A DNA stretch of 64,000 bases from Niastella koreensis GR20-10 (GTDB lineage: Bacteria > Bacteroidota > Bacteroidia > Chitinophagales > Chitinophagaceae): assembly GCF_000246855.1 (NCBI RefSeq), contig NC_016609.1, positions 4,972,744-5,036,743 of the forward strand, given 5' to 3'. The notes beneath the pieces were generated by a model. That model did no database searches, had not been told where the DNA came from, and saw nothing but the letters and a program-made list of their open reading frames with translations. This document shows positions 37,858 to 47,650 of the stretch, piece after piece (the stretch's first letter is position 1; each line of letters opens with the position of its first letter). Position numbers and translations under genes: made by a program.

Positions 37858-38884
37858 AGTCGCAAACGGAAATTATTTTGTTGGAAATATTGTCAAAGAG
37901 TTCATAGAAAGTGTCCCGTTTACGGATCATTCCCTCCAATACAGAACCGGTTTCTCCTATTTCATCATCTTCAAGCGCAAAAACAGGGACCCCTGCATCA
38001 TTTGCTTTAGGCAAAAGACCTTGAAAATCCGGGATTTCATCCAAACATAAATCCTCGCCAATACCGGCACCCTGGTAAATATTGTCAGGGAAAATCATGT
38101 TTTTGGCTTGTAATGCAGGTTTCAAACTGTTTTGAACAGCTTGTTTGATTTCTTCTATATTTTCTCTGTAAGGCTTAGCTGCTTTACCTTTCCGAATATT
38201 AAAACGCTGTATTATTGTTCCGATCATTTTAGGGGTAATGTCCGGCAACGGATATGCAGCATCTGAAAGAAGTGGATTGATTTGTTTGGCCCAATCCACC
38301 CATCTTGGTAATATTGAAACCAATGTATTGATTGCCATTATAGAAAATGGATCTGGATTGGTCGGAATTACAAAATAATCTGACACTACAAACAAATTTT
38401 GGTTTATTGCACTCAACCCAGGGTTTAGATCAATAAAAACATAATCGACTCCGTAAGCTTCAGCAGTTTTATTCAACAAATCATTAAATGCTCCAGGGAG
38501 ATTCTGCAGTGTAGATATTGCATTATTAGAAGTCTGAGCAAAACTCAAGGCCGCATCATACTCTGATAAGTTAGCATGCCCAGGCAGTAAGTACAGATTG
38601 GGATTTCTTGCAGCAACCTGACAGGCTACACCCTGAATTGGAAGGGGCTTACCTTCAAAAGCAACTTTCACTCCATCTTTAATATTGCTATTTTTTGTGG
38701 CATCATCTAAATAATATTGTTCAAAATTATCATTCAAAATTAGTGCAGTCAAATTACATTGCGGATCAGCATCTACAAGAAGCACTTTTTTTCCCTTTTC
38801 AGCGAGCATCCAACCGAGGTTATAAGTAGTAGTAGTTTTACTTACGCCGCCTTTATGGTTAAAATAGACAATTTTTTGCGCCAT
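37841..38884 (-). CDS. ParA/Soj-type ATPase
   Basis: This 347-residue protein is a MinD/ParA ATPase: the deviant Walker A is FNHKGGVSKTTTTYNLG, with VDADPQCNLTALIL (A') and YVFIDLNPGLSAINQ (Walker B). It binds DNA or a membrane as an ATP dimer in family members. No ParB or parS is seen nearby, and it overlaps a HEPN gene by 17 nt, so its job may not be partitioning. The C-terminal ~60 residues are unusual. It is a plausible sensor for the HEPN effector; this is inference. Confidence 0.85.
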   Translation of the reverse strand: MAQKIVYFNHKGGVSKTTTTYNLGWMLAEKGKKVLLVDADPQCNLTALILNDNFEQYYLDDATKNSNIKDGVKVAFEGKPLPIQGVACQVAARNPNLYLLPGHANLSEYDAALSFAQTSNNAISTLQNLPGAFNDLLNKTAEAYGVDYVFIDLNPGLSAINQNLFVVSDYFVIPTNPDPFSIMAINTLVSILPRWVDWAKQINPLLSDAAYPLPDITPKMIGTIIQRFNIRKGKAAKPYRENIEEIKQAVQNSLKPALQAKNMIFPDNIYQGAGIGEDLCLDEIPDFQGLLPKANDAGVPVFALEDDEIGETGSVLEGMIRKRDTFYELFDNISNKIISVCDYGRGI

Positions 38885-39038
38885 TGGGTATTATGGTATT
38901 AATTGGATAAATATAAGTAAATATAAAGTTTTAACATCAATCACAAACGGAATATCGCTAATCTTATTAGAAGGGGTATGTGATAGGTAGCGTACTTTCT
39001 CACTGGACATGTAAACCGCCCACTAAAAAAGATTTGCC

Positions 39039-39110
39039 CTACTGTAAGCAAGTAAGATAAGTAGTTTTGCCCAAACCGTTTGGACCGGCAATAGCATACA
39101 AGGTTGGCAT
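39039..39110 (-). pseudogene. zeta-toxin-like gene, truncated after the P-loop
   Basis: It starts 2 bp after the stop of the 73-residue gene and reads MPTLYAIAGPNGLGKTTYL, then TCLQ and a stop. The P-loop AGPNGLGKTT is the N-terminus of bacterial zeta-type kinases, which are otherwise about 190 residues long. The rest of the kinase is missing, so the gene is dead. Confidence 0.65.
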
Positions 39111-39112
39111 AA

Positions 39113-39334
39113 TTAACCCTCCGCTTTAAGTTCCTCAATACGCCCGTCTGGCCATTCTGCATAAACCTTACCATTTTCACCAAAAACAATAGGCCTGCCT
39201 TTGGAAAAAGCCTTTTCCTTAGCCCTCCTTAAAATGGAAGCCGATACCAGGTCAAGTTCATCTTTGGTCATTTCTGTGGTGAGTTTTTCAGCTCCACCAT
39301 ACCTCAAAAATATCGGTTCCCTTTGTTGTTCCAT
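39113..39334 (-). CDS. antitoxin-like small protein of the zeta module (copy 1)
   Basis: This 73-residue protein starts MEQQREPIFLRYGGAEKL and ends WPDGRIEELKAEG. It lies directly before a zeta-toxin start, the usual place of a cognate antitoxin in these Bacteroidota modules. The ATG at 39334 has GGATGAT upstream. A close paralogue with the same length is at 50663-50884. The toxin partner is broken, so this is an orphan antitoxin or a relic. Confidence 0.7.
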   Translation of the reverse strand: MEQQREPIFLRYGGAEKLTTEMTKDELDLVSASILRRAKEKAFSKGRPIVFGENGKVYAEWPDGRIEELKAEG

Positions 39335-39402
39335 ATCATCCTGTGGTTTCAAAATAAAGGTACTGATTTCACACTTTTGGCGATACGCTTCCCCATAGCC
39401 GA

Positions 39403-39633
39403 TTATGCTGACTTGGCCAGGTAATATACAAAAAGGAAAAAGGCGTATGTCAGCAGAAAAATTCCTAAAATAGTCACAACCACCCAAGTTTTATTTTTCG
39501 ACTCCAAAAATAGCTGGAATCTGCCTGGCTTGTGTTTATTTAGATTAGTACTAATTGTAAGCCTGATCTCCAGCATACATTTCTCAATAACCTGATGAAT
39601 TTTACTAGTATCCGGTTCCGGTGTACGTGTCAC
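39403..39633 (-). pseudogene. truncated copy of the 126-residue membrane protein
   Basis: Residues from about DTSKIHQVIEKCMLEIRL to the C-terminal FFLFVYYLAKSA match the last 70 residues of the protein at 50964-51344. The first ~50 residues are missing; homology stops near 39642, where IS66-derived sequence begins. It marks the left repeat's broken end. Confidence 0.75.
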
Positions 39634-39664
39634 AGAGGGCTTAAGTATTCGTGCTAATTTTGCT

Positions 39665-39985
39665 TTAAGCGGCAGTGTTGCTTTCTTGTTTTTTCCAGCG
39701 GTGGGGCAATAAAGATTTAAGTTTGGAGGTAGTCAGTTCATTGATGTTGTGGCTTAACACATCCTTCAGCCATTCATAAGGGTTAACATTATTCAATTTG
39801 CAGCTAACCAGTAACGAGTATAAAAGGCCAGCTCTTTTGGCTGCTTCATGAGAGCCACAGAACAGGTAATTTTTACGTCCGACATTATGCAAAGCTTTAC
39901 ATAATGTCGGTCGAAACAATTTTCCCTTTGCCGGCTCACATGATGCTGCACAAAACGCTGCTATTATATACTCATTATTAGCCAC
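39665..39985 (-). pseudogene. IS66-family TnpC C-terminal fragment (minus strand)
   Basis: The frame contains GRKNYLFCGSHEAAKRAGLLYSLL and CKLNNVNPYEWLKDVL ending LLPHRWKKQE, which is the C-terminus of IS66 transposases. The catalytic core is absent and the first ~40 residues are unrelated. It is a remnant. Confidence 0.8.
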
Positions 39986-39986
39986 C

Positions 39987-40115
39987 TGTAAATTGCATGA
40001 CGTTAATGCTTATGACTGGCTGAAATATGTGCTTACTGCTATGCCTACCTTCCCGGCAAGCAGAATAAAAGAATTGCTGCCCCATAACTGGAAGGACTCT
40101 ATTATTGAGCCATAA
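39987..40115 (+). pseudogene. IS66-family TnpC C-terminal fragment (plus strand)
   Basis: Codons from 39987 read CKLHDVNAYDWLKYVL and end RIKELLPHNWKDSIIEP before a stop. This is the same C-terminal block as the minus-strand fragment but inverted and diverged, so two different IS66 copies meet back to back near 39986. Confidence 0.75.
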
Positions 40116-40838
40116 TCAACAAAAATGAAATATCCCTTCGTTCATGTGACCATCAGATGAATTTTTATACCTGTCGGTCCCGGGCCTTTACGTCTGTGAA
40201 GCGGATGGCGACTGCCGGTTCTTCTCAGCACTACTTGACGGTAAATGGCTTAAGGATGTTTTAAAAAAAAGACTTGTCTGACCTACCGTACTACCGGCTG
40301 CAAAAAAATTCCTGAAGGATGTTATAGCCACAATTTATAAGTAGTCCATTCGCGTCAATATCAAAATATTGCGACGAGCCAAACATATAGTTGAGCTTGT
40401 TATATATTACTTTTCTGTACACTTGAAAAGCTCCTACCCTTTTCCCCTACTATGTATTTGATAACCATACATTTAATTAAACGTAAAGTATTTCCACTAT
40501 CCCTCCACACCGAATCCTTCAACTGGGTTCACGAAGCCTCACACAGCGGGGCTTTCGGAAGCGATCAAAACGCAGCCCTGGAAAGGCACACAAATTAATA
40601 TGATCGCCCCGGACCCTGAGAGTCCCCCCTTTACAAACTGTTGTAATAAAACACCCTATGCCGCCCAATGCCTGTTCCGGTGCATGCCAATTATTGGGAT
40701 AGTTTGTTAATAATATTAAATTTGTTTTTTGCCTGTTTTACCTAAATTGTCCACATTTGATAAGCCCATTTATAAACTATAATGTTTTGGAAACGAATTA
40801 TATGCACTAATTCATACACTTAACCCCAAACCCACTTG
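40116..40838. other. non-coding stretch before the defence operon
   Basis: The first ~220 bp are probably IS66 end debris with scattered stops. From about 40440 the DNA becomes a mixed region with no frame I can support. The last ~140 bp are AT-rich and hold the likely promoter of the operon. Confidence 0.5.
40694..40724 (+). promoter_or_regulatory. candidate Bacteroidota-type promoter of the defence operon
   Basis: TTG at 40694-40696 (-33 element) and TAAATTTG at 40717-40724 (-7 element, consensus TAnnTTTG) are separated by 20 bp, close to the Bacteroidota sigma-ABfr spacing. They lie about 115 bp before the first start codon. Not tested. Confidence 0.45.
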
Positions 40839-43800
40839 ATGGAGACACTACACAAACTTTGTATCCCCCGAAATTTTGAAAAAGATATTGATGTTCAGGA
40901 TATAACTGACATGCTGCAAGACCGTATAGATCCCGCTTTGTTTTTTGAAACAAACTACAAAACTCAGGGAATGTCAGTACTGTTTAAAACGGCCTTTGAA
41001 CGTTTTAAAGGAAAAAGTCAACAGCAATTAATTAAGCTGACACAAAGTATGGGTGGCGGTAAAACCCACAACATGATCTCGTTGGGTTTATTAGCCAAGC
41101 ATCCAGCCTTTAGGGAACAAATAATTGGCAAAGATTATTCCGATGATGGTTTGGGTAAGGTTGAAGTACTCGCATTTTCTGGTCGGGAAAGCAATACTCC
41201 CAATGGCATCTGGGGTGAATTGGCAAAACAATTAGGTAAAGAAGCCGAGTTTAAATCACTATGGGAAGGCGGCCTCCGGGCGCCAGGTCAGAGTGAATGG
41301 ATCAACATGCTGAAAGGTTCACCCAAATTAATTTTGTTGGATGAGCTTCCTCCTTATTTGGATAATGCGCAGACTGTTGCCATTGGTTCAGGTACATTGG
41401 CCATAGTAACTACTACGGCATTGGCCAATATGTTCAACGCGTTGAACACGGCTGCCTTAAGCAATGTATTGATCGTTATTTCTGATCTAAAAGCAACCTA
41501 TCAAAGTGGGACCCGTTTGTTGCAATCTACTTTTTCAAACCTGGAAGGCGAGGTAAGCCGGTTTGCATTAGATATTCAACCGGTTGGTAGTTCTTCAGAT
41601 GAGATTTATGATATTTTGCGTACTAAGTTATTTGAAAAGCTTCCTGGCAAGGATGCCGTAAATGATATTGCCCTGGCTTATAAAGCAAAAGTAGAAGAGG
41701 CAAAAAACCTGGGCTTTACCACGTACAATCCGGATAAAATATTTACTGGGATCAAAGAGGCTTACCCTTTTCATCCTTCTATCAGAGAACTGTATGAACG
41801 GTTTAGAGAAAATCAAAACTTTCAACAAACCCGTGACCTGATAAGATTAATGCGAAAGATCATTACCTCCATATGGGGTACGGGTATTGCTGATAAACGT
41901 TATCTCATCAATGCTTTTGATATTGATCTGAACGATACTTCCATGAATACCACCATTACACAAATAAAACCATCACTGGGTAATGCCATTAGTAAAGACA
42001 TTGCTAACGAAGGTCGTTCCACTGCGGAGTCAATAGATGCACAGTATAACATTGAATTTATTTCGCAGGTAGCTAAATTGCTCTTGGTAGCGTCGCTGGC
42101 TGACGTGCCGAATGCCCTATTGGGTTTAACCCAACACGAATTGGTGGGTTACCTGGTAGAGCCCGGGAAGGATATCACCAGTTACCGAAATGCTTTTGAA
42201 GAATTCTTATCGCAGGCCTGGTATGTTCATCCGGACAAAGATGGCCGGTTACATTTCCAACATGTTAGAAACCTCATAGCTGAATTGAATAGCCTGATTG
42301 ATGGGTACGATGACGATAATGCAAAGATCGAGATCAGGAAATTTTTAGCAGATCGCTTCAAACCAATCATCGGTGATTGCTATCAAAAAGTGTCAGTTTT
42401 TCCGCCCATCGATGAAATAAAACTGGACGAAGAAAAAAATCTGTTGGTATTGTTTGAACCCAATATTTCCGGTTCAGGTTTAAATCCCAATTTGTTGCAT
42501 TTGTACGAGCATACCCAATATAAGAACAGGGTCATGTTCTTGACAGGCGATCGCAACACCATGGACAACCTGATCCGTAAGGCTAAAGAGTTTAAAGCCA
42601 TTCAACGCATCATTAAAAGATTGCGGGAAGAAAAAGTAGCTGAAAACAATACTCAGTTTGAAATGGCGGTTGACCGGGAAATAAAGATCGGTCAGCAATT
42701 TTTATCTGCGGCCAGAGAAACTTTTGTGAAGCTGTATTACCCATTTCATTTCAAAGGACAGGACAAGCTGGTGGATGCGGAGTTTCTGATGGATTTTAAA
42801 GGAAATAATTACAATGGGGAAGACCAGATCAAAAAGGTGTTGTCAGATCGGCAAAAGTTTACTTTAGAAGATCCAACAGGAAACGGGTTCAAAGTAAAAT
42901 GCCTGCAACGATTATTTACTTTAGATGAAATGCGACAGGAAGATCTGATAAGCCGTGCGGCTTCCAATCCTGCCTGGCAGTGGCATCATCCAAAAGCTTT
43001 GGAAGAGTTGATTGACCATTGCCTGAAAAATGGCATTTGGTTTAAAGCAGGGAACTACATTCAAAAAAATCCGCCTAAAGAGGACACTTCCGTAACGGTT
43101 CAAGCCACCTGGGCAGATAAAAATAGCAGCGAAGCCACCTTAAAAATCATTCCAAAGTTTGGCGATGTGGTTCATTATGAAATTGATCAGGAGCCTACTA
43201 CCACCTCTGATAAGATCACGGATTTTACCAATTGGAAGACGAATGATATGGTCGTTTATTTTCTGTGTGTAGACAGCAAGGGAATAAATGAAACAGGCAA
43301 AGCCTATAAATGGACAAACAAACTAACGCTCAAATATCATACTTATGATGCTGGTGGCGAAAAAAAGATAAAACTGGAAGCTTCTGCCCCGGATGCAAAA
43401 ATCTTGTACACCACCGATGGTGCTGAGCCCAGAGACAACGGGGCCGTCTTTGCCGGTGATTTCATCATTCCAAAAGGCACCAGGTTTGTATTAGCCATTG
43501 CTGAAAAGAAAGGGGTTTACAGCGACCGGCTTGAAATACCCATTAACTGGAACAGACCGGAAGGGCTTAAAATTGATAAAGCCAAATCGCTGGTCTATGA
43601 GAAAAAAGGAACTTTTAAAACCAGTAACAACAAGACCACCTTTGAAGAATTGAGTTTATTTGCTAAACATGGGGCTAAGTTCAGGGGACCCATTCTGAAC
43701 TTTACTTTCAAATTGTCCGATAAAGAGTTTTGGTCTTGTGTAACTTTTGCGGAAGATCTGGTGTTAACCAAAGAGCAAATTGAAGCACACATAAACTATA

Positions 43801-43949
43801 TGCGCACCAGCCTCAGTGCAGATGGAACATTTGAGACCTCATTACAATTAGACGGCGTGGTGTTTCCATCTGGCCAGGCTTTTGAAGACTGGGTGTCGGA
43901 GAAGCAAATGGAATTGAGTTCATTAAATCAAGAGGAGATTATTCAATAA
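40839..43949 (+). CDS. DUF499-domain ATPase of the defence operon
   Basis: This is a 1036-residue P-loop ATPase. Walker A is TQSMGGGKTHNMIS (about residues 68-81) and Walker B is LILLDELPPYL (about 165-175). A sensor-like VLIVISDLKATYQSG and an arginine-rich FQQTRDLIRLMRKI follow. This is the DUF499 family, which I recall NCBI naming an anti-phage-associated DUF499 protein. Near residue 850 a KILYTTDGAEPRDN segment resembles the chitobiase/hexosaminidase C-terminal beta domain. The ATG at 40839 is preferred over a TTG one codon earlier. DUF3780 follows after 11 bp, so the four genes form one operon. Confidence 0.88.
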   Translation: METLHKLCIPRNFEKDIDVQDITDMLQDRIDPALFFETNYKTQGMSVLFKTAFERFKGKSQQQLIKLTQSMGGGKTHNMISLGLLAKHPAFREQIIGKDYSDDGLGKVEVLAFSGRESNTPNGIWGELAKQLGKEAEFKSLWEGGLRAPGQSEWINMLKGSPKLILLDELPPYLDNAQTVAIGSGTLAIVTTTALANMFNALNTAALSNVLIVISDLKATYQSGTRLLQSTFSNLEGEVSRFALDIQPVGSSSDEIYDILRTKLFEKLPGKDAVNDIALAYKAKVEEAKNLGFTTYNPDKIFTGIKEAYPFHPSIRELYERFRENQNFQQTRDLIRLMRKIITSIWGTGIADKRYLINAFDIDLNDTSMNTTITQIKPSLGNAISKDIANEGRSTAESIDAQYNIEFISQVAKLLLVASLADVPNALLGLTQHELVGYLVEPGKDITSYRNAFEEFLSQAWYVHPDKDGRLHFQHVRNLIAELNSLIDGYDDDNAKIEIRKFLADRFKPIIGDCYQKVSVFPPIDEIKLDEEKNLLVLFEPNISGSGLNPNLLHLYEHTQYKNRVMFLTGDRNTMDNLIRKAKEFKAIQRIIKRLREEKVAENNTQFEMAVDREIKIGQQFLSAARETFVKLYYPFHFKGQDKLVDAEFLMDFKGNNYNGEDQIKKVLSDRQKFTLEDPTGNGFKVKCLQRLFTLDEMRQEDLISRAASNPAWQWHHPKALEELIDHCLKNGIWFKAGNYIQKNPPKEDTSVTVQATWADKNSSEATLKIIPKFGDVVHYEIDQEPTTTSDKITDFTNWKTNDMVVYFLCVDSKGINETGKAYKWTNKLTLKYHTYDAGGEKKIKLEASAPDAKILYTTDGAEPRDNGAVFAGDFIIPKGTRFVLAIAEKKGVYSDRLEIPINWNRPEGLKIDKAKSLVYEKKGTFKTSNNKTTFEELSLFAKHGAKFRGPILNFTFKLSDKEFWSCVTFAEDLVLTKEQIEAHINYMRTSLSADGTFETSLQLDGVVFPSGQAFEDWVSEKQMELSSLNQEEIIQ

Positions 43950-43960
43950 AATAGTGTGTT

Positions 43961-44575
43961 ATGGCAAAAGGCAAAGAAAGTTTAGGATTTGGTTTCGATC
44001 CTTCGGAAGCGAAACACCATTTTTTGGTGATCATTCCAAAAACTGCTACCGGAAAGGTATTGATATACGAACGTTTTGATTGGGGTACTGAAGAGGAAAA
44101 CAGGGATAAGATCTCAGGCGAGCTTTCTATGTTCGATCCACCGGAGCAAAAAATAGATCAGCGTTTCGACAGGCTGAAGTGTGAGATCTCTAAACACAAA
44201 TGGAAAGAAATAGAAAATGCGGTACGTTTAGAGTTTAACAATCGCTTAAAGGAGTATGGGCAAAAAGCCGGTAATTGGAAGCAGGGGCAAACCCCTGTAC
44301 AAAGATTATTAGGGAAAGAGTTAACCCTCCTTTGCTGGGCAATTGAAGATTGCGATGTGAAAGTAATACCCACTGCAATAAAAAACTGGCAGGGGTTAAA
44401 AGCTGAAGAACGCTGGTGGTTATACACCATGACCAATGCCAGTACCGGTGACGCCAATACCAAATACGGTTGGCGTACAGCAATCAGGTATGCACTCACC
44501 GAAAATCCCATTACCGATAAGTACCAGCAACGCAGCATTTTCGATCAGTATTTAAATGATGCCATTGAGAACTAG
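43961..44575 (+). CDS. DUF3780-family protein of the defence operon
   Basis: This is a 204-residue soluble protein beginning MAKGKESLGFGFDPSEAKHHF, with VLIYERFDWG and a C-terminal ERWWLYTMTNASTGDA block, features I associate with DUF3780. Members occur almost only between DUF499 ATPases and DUF1156 methylases. No catalytic motif is visible, so it is probably a structural or adaptor subunit. It lies 11 bp after the ATPase gene and 18 bp before the methylase gene. Confidence 0.82.
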   Translation: MAKGKESLGFGFDPSEAKHHFLVIIPKTATGKVLIYERFDWGTEEENRDKISGELSMFDPPEQKIDQRFDRLKCEISKHKWKEIENAVRLEFNNRLKEYGQKAGNWKQGQTPVQRLLGKELTLLCWAIEDCDVKVIPTAIKNWQGLKAEERWWLYTMTNASTGDANTKYGWRTAIRYALTENPITDKYQQRSIFDQYLNDAIEN

Positions 44576-44593
44576 CAAAAGAAAAAAGATTTA

Positions 44594-47500
44594 ATGGATA
44601 CCCTTAATGAAAAAAAGGTAACCGGAACCGGTCTTTCCTTTATGGAAGTGCAGTTCCCTGTAAGTAAGGTTTCAAAAGAGAGTTACAAAGAACGCAAGGC
44701 GGGGCAAAGTCAGACGCTTACCAGTTTGGGAAAGTGGTGGGGCCGTAAACCATTGATCCTGGTGCGGGCAACGATCTTGGGCTTATTAATGCCTGCCACA
44801 GATGATCCCATTATGGATAGAGAGATCTTTTTAAAGATCCTGATGATGGATAGTGAGGGCCTTTGGTCCAGAAAGAACAAACCCATGAAAGATGCTACCA
44901 TCATTGAGAACCTGTCTTTAAAAGAATTGAAAGAATATTTTGAAGTACCCGTTGATCTATTTTCTGTGGAGGTGGAAAGCCAGGACAAGTTGATCAGACA
45001 GGCGGTTAAAAAAAATATTGACGGTATTAATTGGAAAAAAGGCTTATCAAAACAGGCAAAAGAGCTGGCTACAAAGCTGGCTTTTGATCGCCTGAGTTAT
45101 GATGATCGTTTAGAATATTGTTTGCGCCCAGAAGAAACAACACTGGACAACAAAGCCACCTGGGCAGCAATAAACCAACACTTAGGGACCAATGCAAATT
45201 CCTTATCGGAATTAATGATAGCATTAGGCAAACAAAAGTTTGGCTATGTGCCCACCATTGGGGATTGTTTTACCGGTGGTGGCAGCATTCCCTTTGAAGC
45301 AGCCAGGATCGGGTTAAACAGCTATGCAAGTGACTTAAACCCGTTGGCTGGATTGTTATCGTGGTCTGGTCTGAATATTTTGAGTTTGCCTGAAGCCGAA
45401 GTAACTAAACTAAAAGATTTTCAGGAAAAAGTATTTGATGAAGTGGCCAAACAGGTAGAAGCATGGGGCATTGAAAGGAATGAAAAGGATTGGATGGCAA
45501 AATTTTACTTGTATTGTAACGAAACCGTGTGTCCGCATTGTAAAACAATAGTACCCATGAATCCGAGTTGGGTCGTAAGTAAAAAAGCCCGGGCAGTGGC
45601 TATTCCCAGGTACAATGCCATCAATAATAATTTCGACATCGAGGTCATACAGAATGCAACTGAGGAACAAATAGCGGAGTCGGACAGATTAGCCACCGTC
45701 AAAAACGGCGGATTATGGTGTCCTAAATGCGAAAATACTACACCCACGGCCTTATTGCGCAAGGATGATCTGGATGCGGAAGGAAATGTGAAATATGGTT
45801 TACGAAAATGGGAAGCCGGTGAATTTTTACCAGCTAAAAATGATGTGTATCAGGAACGATTATATGCCATTAAGTACCTCGAAAAATACCCTGATAAAAC
45901 CTGGGAACAGTTTTTAAAGAAGCCCGCGCCTGCCACTGACTCCACTTACGGAACCATTCACTATGTGGCGCCTACCACCGACGATCTAAAAAGAGAACAA
46001 AAAGTCATTGCATTATTGAAAGAACGGTTTGCTGATTGGCAAAAGAAGGGTTATTTACCCTCCTCCCGGATCGAAGCCGGTGACAAAACCAATGAACCCA
46101 TCAGAACACGAGGTTGGCAATATTGGCATCAATTATTCAACCCGAGACAATTACTGCAAAACGGGTTATTTGCGGAAACTTTTGATTTGCTGAAAGAAAA
46201 TAATAATGAGGTTGTTGTAGGCGTATTGGGGCTAAACAGGGTGGCTGATTTTAATTCAAAATTGTGCAGATGGCACTCCCGAAATGCGCAGATCGCTCAA
46301 ACATTCTATAACCAGGCATTAAACACGCTGGAGAATTATGCAGCCAAGGGCATCTCTGCTCAATATATTATCTGGATCATTGAACTTCAAAAATACATTG
46401 TTCAAAATAACTCCTCTTTGGATCTACAGGATGCAAGACAAATAAATGAGGAAAAAGACATCTGGATCACGGATCCCCCCTACGCGGATGCAGTTAATTA
46501 TCATGAACTCACTGAATTCTTTTTAGCCTGGGACAAGCAATTCATCGAAAAAATATTTCCCCAATGGCATGGTGATAGTAAAAGGGTGTTGGCAGTGAAA
46601 GGAACCGGTGAGACATTCAATCAAAGTATGATTGAAATATATCAAAACCTTACCAAACATATGCCTGATAATGGCATGCAAGTGGTGATGTTTACGCATC
46701 AGGACCCTGCTGTTTGGGCCGACCTTACCTTGATACTTTGGAGTGCAGGCTTACACGTTACCGCCGCCTGGAACATAGCAACAGAAACTGAAAGTGGCGG
46801 CCTGAAAGAAGGTAATTATGTAAAAGGTACCGTATTATTAGTGCTGCGCAAATTGACGAGCAACAACACTGCCTTTACTGATGAAATAACGTTTGAAATT
46901 CAGGAAGAAGTAAAGCACCAGATAGATAGTATGCGGGGATTGGAGGATAAAGAAGATCCCAACTTCAGCGATGCGGATTATTTACTGGCCGCTTACGCCG
47001 CCACGTTAAAAATATTGACCGGGTACAAAATGATTGGCGACATCAATGTAGAGTATGAATTAAGTAAACCAAGAGATACCAAAAATGTAGGCCCCGTAGA
47101 AGCCATTATTGTAAATGCTATTCGTACTGCATACGATTATTTAATTCCCCAGGCATTTGACAGCTTTATCTGGAAAAGCCTGACTCCCGAAGAACGGTTC
47201 TTTATAAAAGGATTGGAGTTGGAAAAAAGCAATGTATACCAGTTAGGCGCCTATCAGGAAATGGCCAGAGGTTTTGGGGTAAAAGATTTTAAATCCTTAT
47301 TGGCAAGCACCAAAGCAAATCAGGTAAGGTTTAAAATACCTACTGAGTTCGGTAATCGGGGTTTAGCCACCAGCGAATTGTTTAGTACTACGTTATTGCG
47401 TCAGGTTTTAATGGCTATCAACCAAAGCGAAAAAGAACAAAATGGTCAGGCGGGCCGGACGTGGCTGAAAAATGAGGTGGAAGATTATTGGAACAAACGC

Positions 47501-47626
47501 CAAACCATTATTGAATTGTTACGCTATTTGAGTACAACAGAACATATAGACCACATGCAACATTGGGAAAGCCCGGCCTTATATGCTAAGTATTTGGTGG
47601 AACTCGTTAGCAGCGATGGGGTTTAA
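44594..47626 (+). CDS. DUF1156 DNA methyltransferase of the defence operon
   Basis: This is a 1010-residue methyltransferase. The N-terminal DUF1156 part includes SLGKWWGRKPLILVRATILG. Motif I is DCFTGGGSIPFEAARIGLNSYASD (cofactor site, about 220), a zinc-ribbon-like pair is CPHCKT and CPKCEN, and the catalytic motif IV is TDPPYADAVNYHEL (about 628). DPPY points to an exocyclic-amino methylase, most likely N6-adenine. It probably marks host DNA so that the ATPase and helicase attack only unmarked DNA; that is inference from restriction-like systems. Confidence 0.88.
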   Translation: MDTLNEKKVTGTGLSFMEVQFPVSKVSKESYKERKAGQSQTLTSLGKWWGRKPLILVRATILGLLMPATDDPIMDREIFLKILMMDSEGLWSRKNKPMKDATIIENLSLKELKEYFEVPVDLFSVEVESQDKLIRQAVKKNIDGINWKKGLSKQAKELATKLAFDRLSYDDRLEYCLRPEETTLDNKATWAAINQHLGTNANSLSELMIALGKQKFGYVPTIGDCFTGGGSIPFEAARIGLNSYASDLNPLAGLLSWSGLNILSLPEAEVTKLKDFQEKVFDEVAKQVEAWGIERNEKDWMAKFYLYCNETVCPHCKTIVPMNPSWVVSKKARAVAIPRYNAINNNFDIEVIQNATEEQIAESDRLATVKNGGLWCPKCENTTPTALLRKDDLDAEGNVKYGLRKWEAGEFLPAKNDVYQERLYAIKYLEKYPDKTWEQFLKKPAPATDSTYGTIHYVAPTTDDLKREQKVIALLKERFADWQKKGYLPSSRIEAGDKTNEPIRTRGWQYWHQLFNPRQLLQNGLFAETFDLLKENNNEVVVGVLGLNRVADFNSKLCRWHSRNAQIAQTFYNQALNTLENYAAKGISAQYIIWIIELQKYIVQNNSSLDLQDARQINEEKDIWITDPPYADAVNYHELTEFFLAWDKQFIEKIFPQWHGDSKRVLAVKGTGETFNQSMIEIYQNLTKHMPDNGMQVVMFTHQDPAVWADLTLILWSAGLHVTAAWNIATETESGGLKEGNYVKGTVLLVLRKLTSNNTAFTDEITFEIQEEVKHQIDSMRGLEDKEDPNFSDADYLLAAYAATLKILTGYKMIGDINVEYELSKPRDTKNVGPVEAIIVNAIRTAYDYLIPQAFDSFIWKSLTPEERFFIKGLELEKSNVYQLGAYQEMARGFGVKDFKSLLASTKANQVRFKIPTEFGNRGLATSELFSTTLLRQVLMAINQSEKEQNGQAGRTWLKNEVEDYWNKRQTIIELLRYLSTTEHIDHMQHWESPALYAKYLVELVSSDGV

Positions 47627-47650
47627 AATAATTTCTAACAACCAAACAGC

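Larger units (their letters stand above)
39108..39642 (-). repeat. left copy of a 0.54-kb diverged direct repeat
   Basis: This segment and 50658-51202 carry the same gene order (membrane-protein tail, antitoxin-like gene, zeta start) in the same orientation with high similarity except in a central spacer. Together they enclose the IS66 debris and the whole defence operon. Confidence 0.8.

Noticed and set aside
37841-38884. Plasmid partition locus.
   Set aside because: ParA alone is present. No ParB, CTPase or parS-like repeat is seen, and the downstream gene is HEPN-like.
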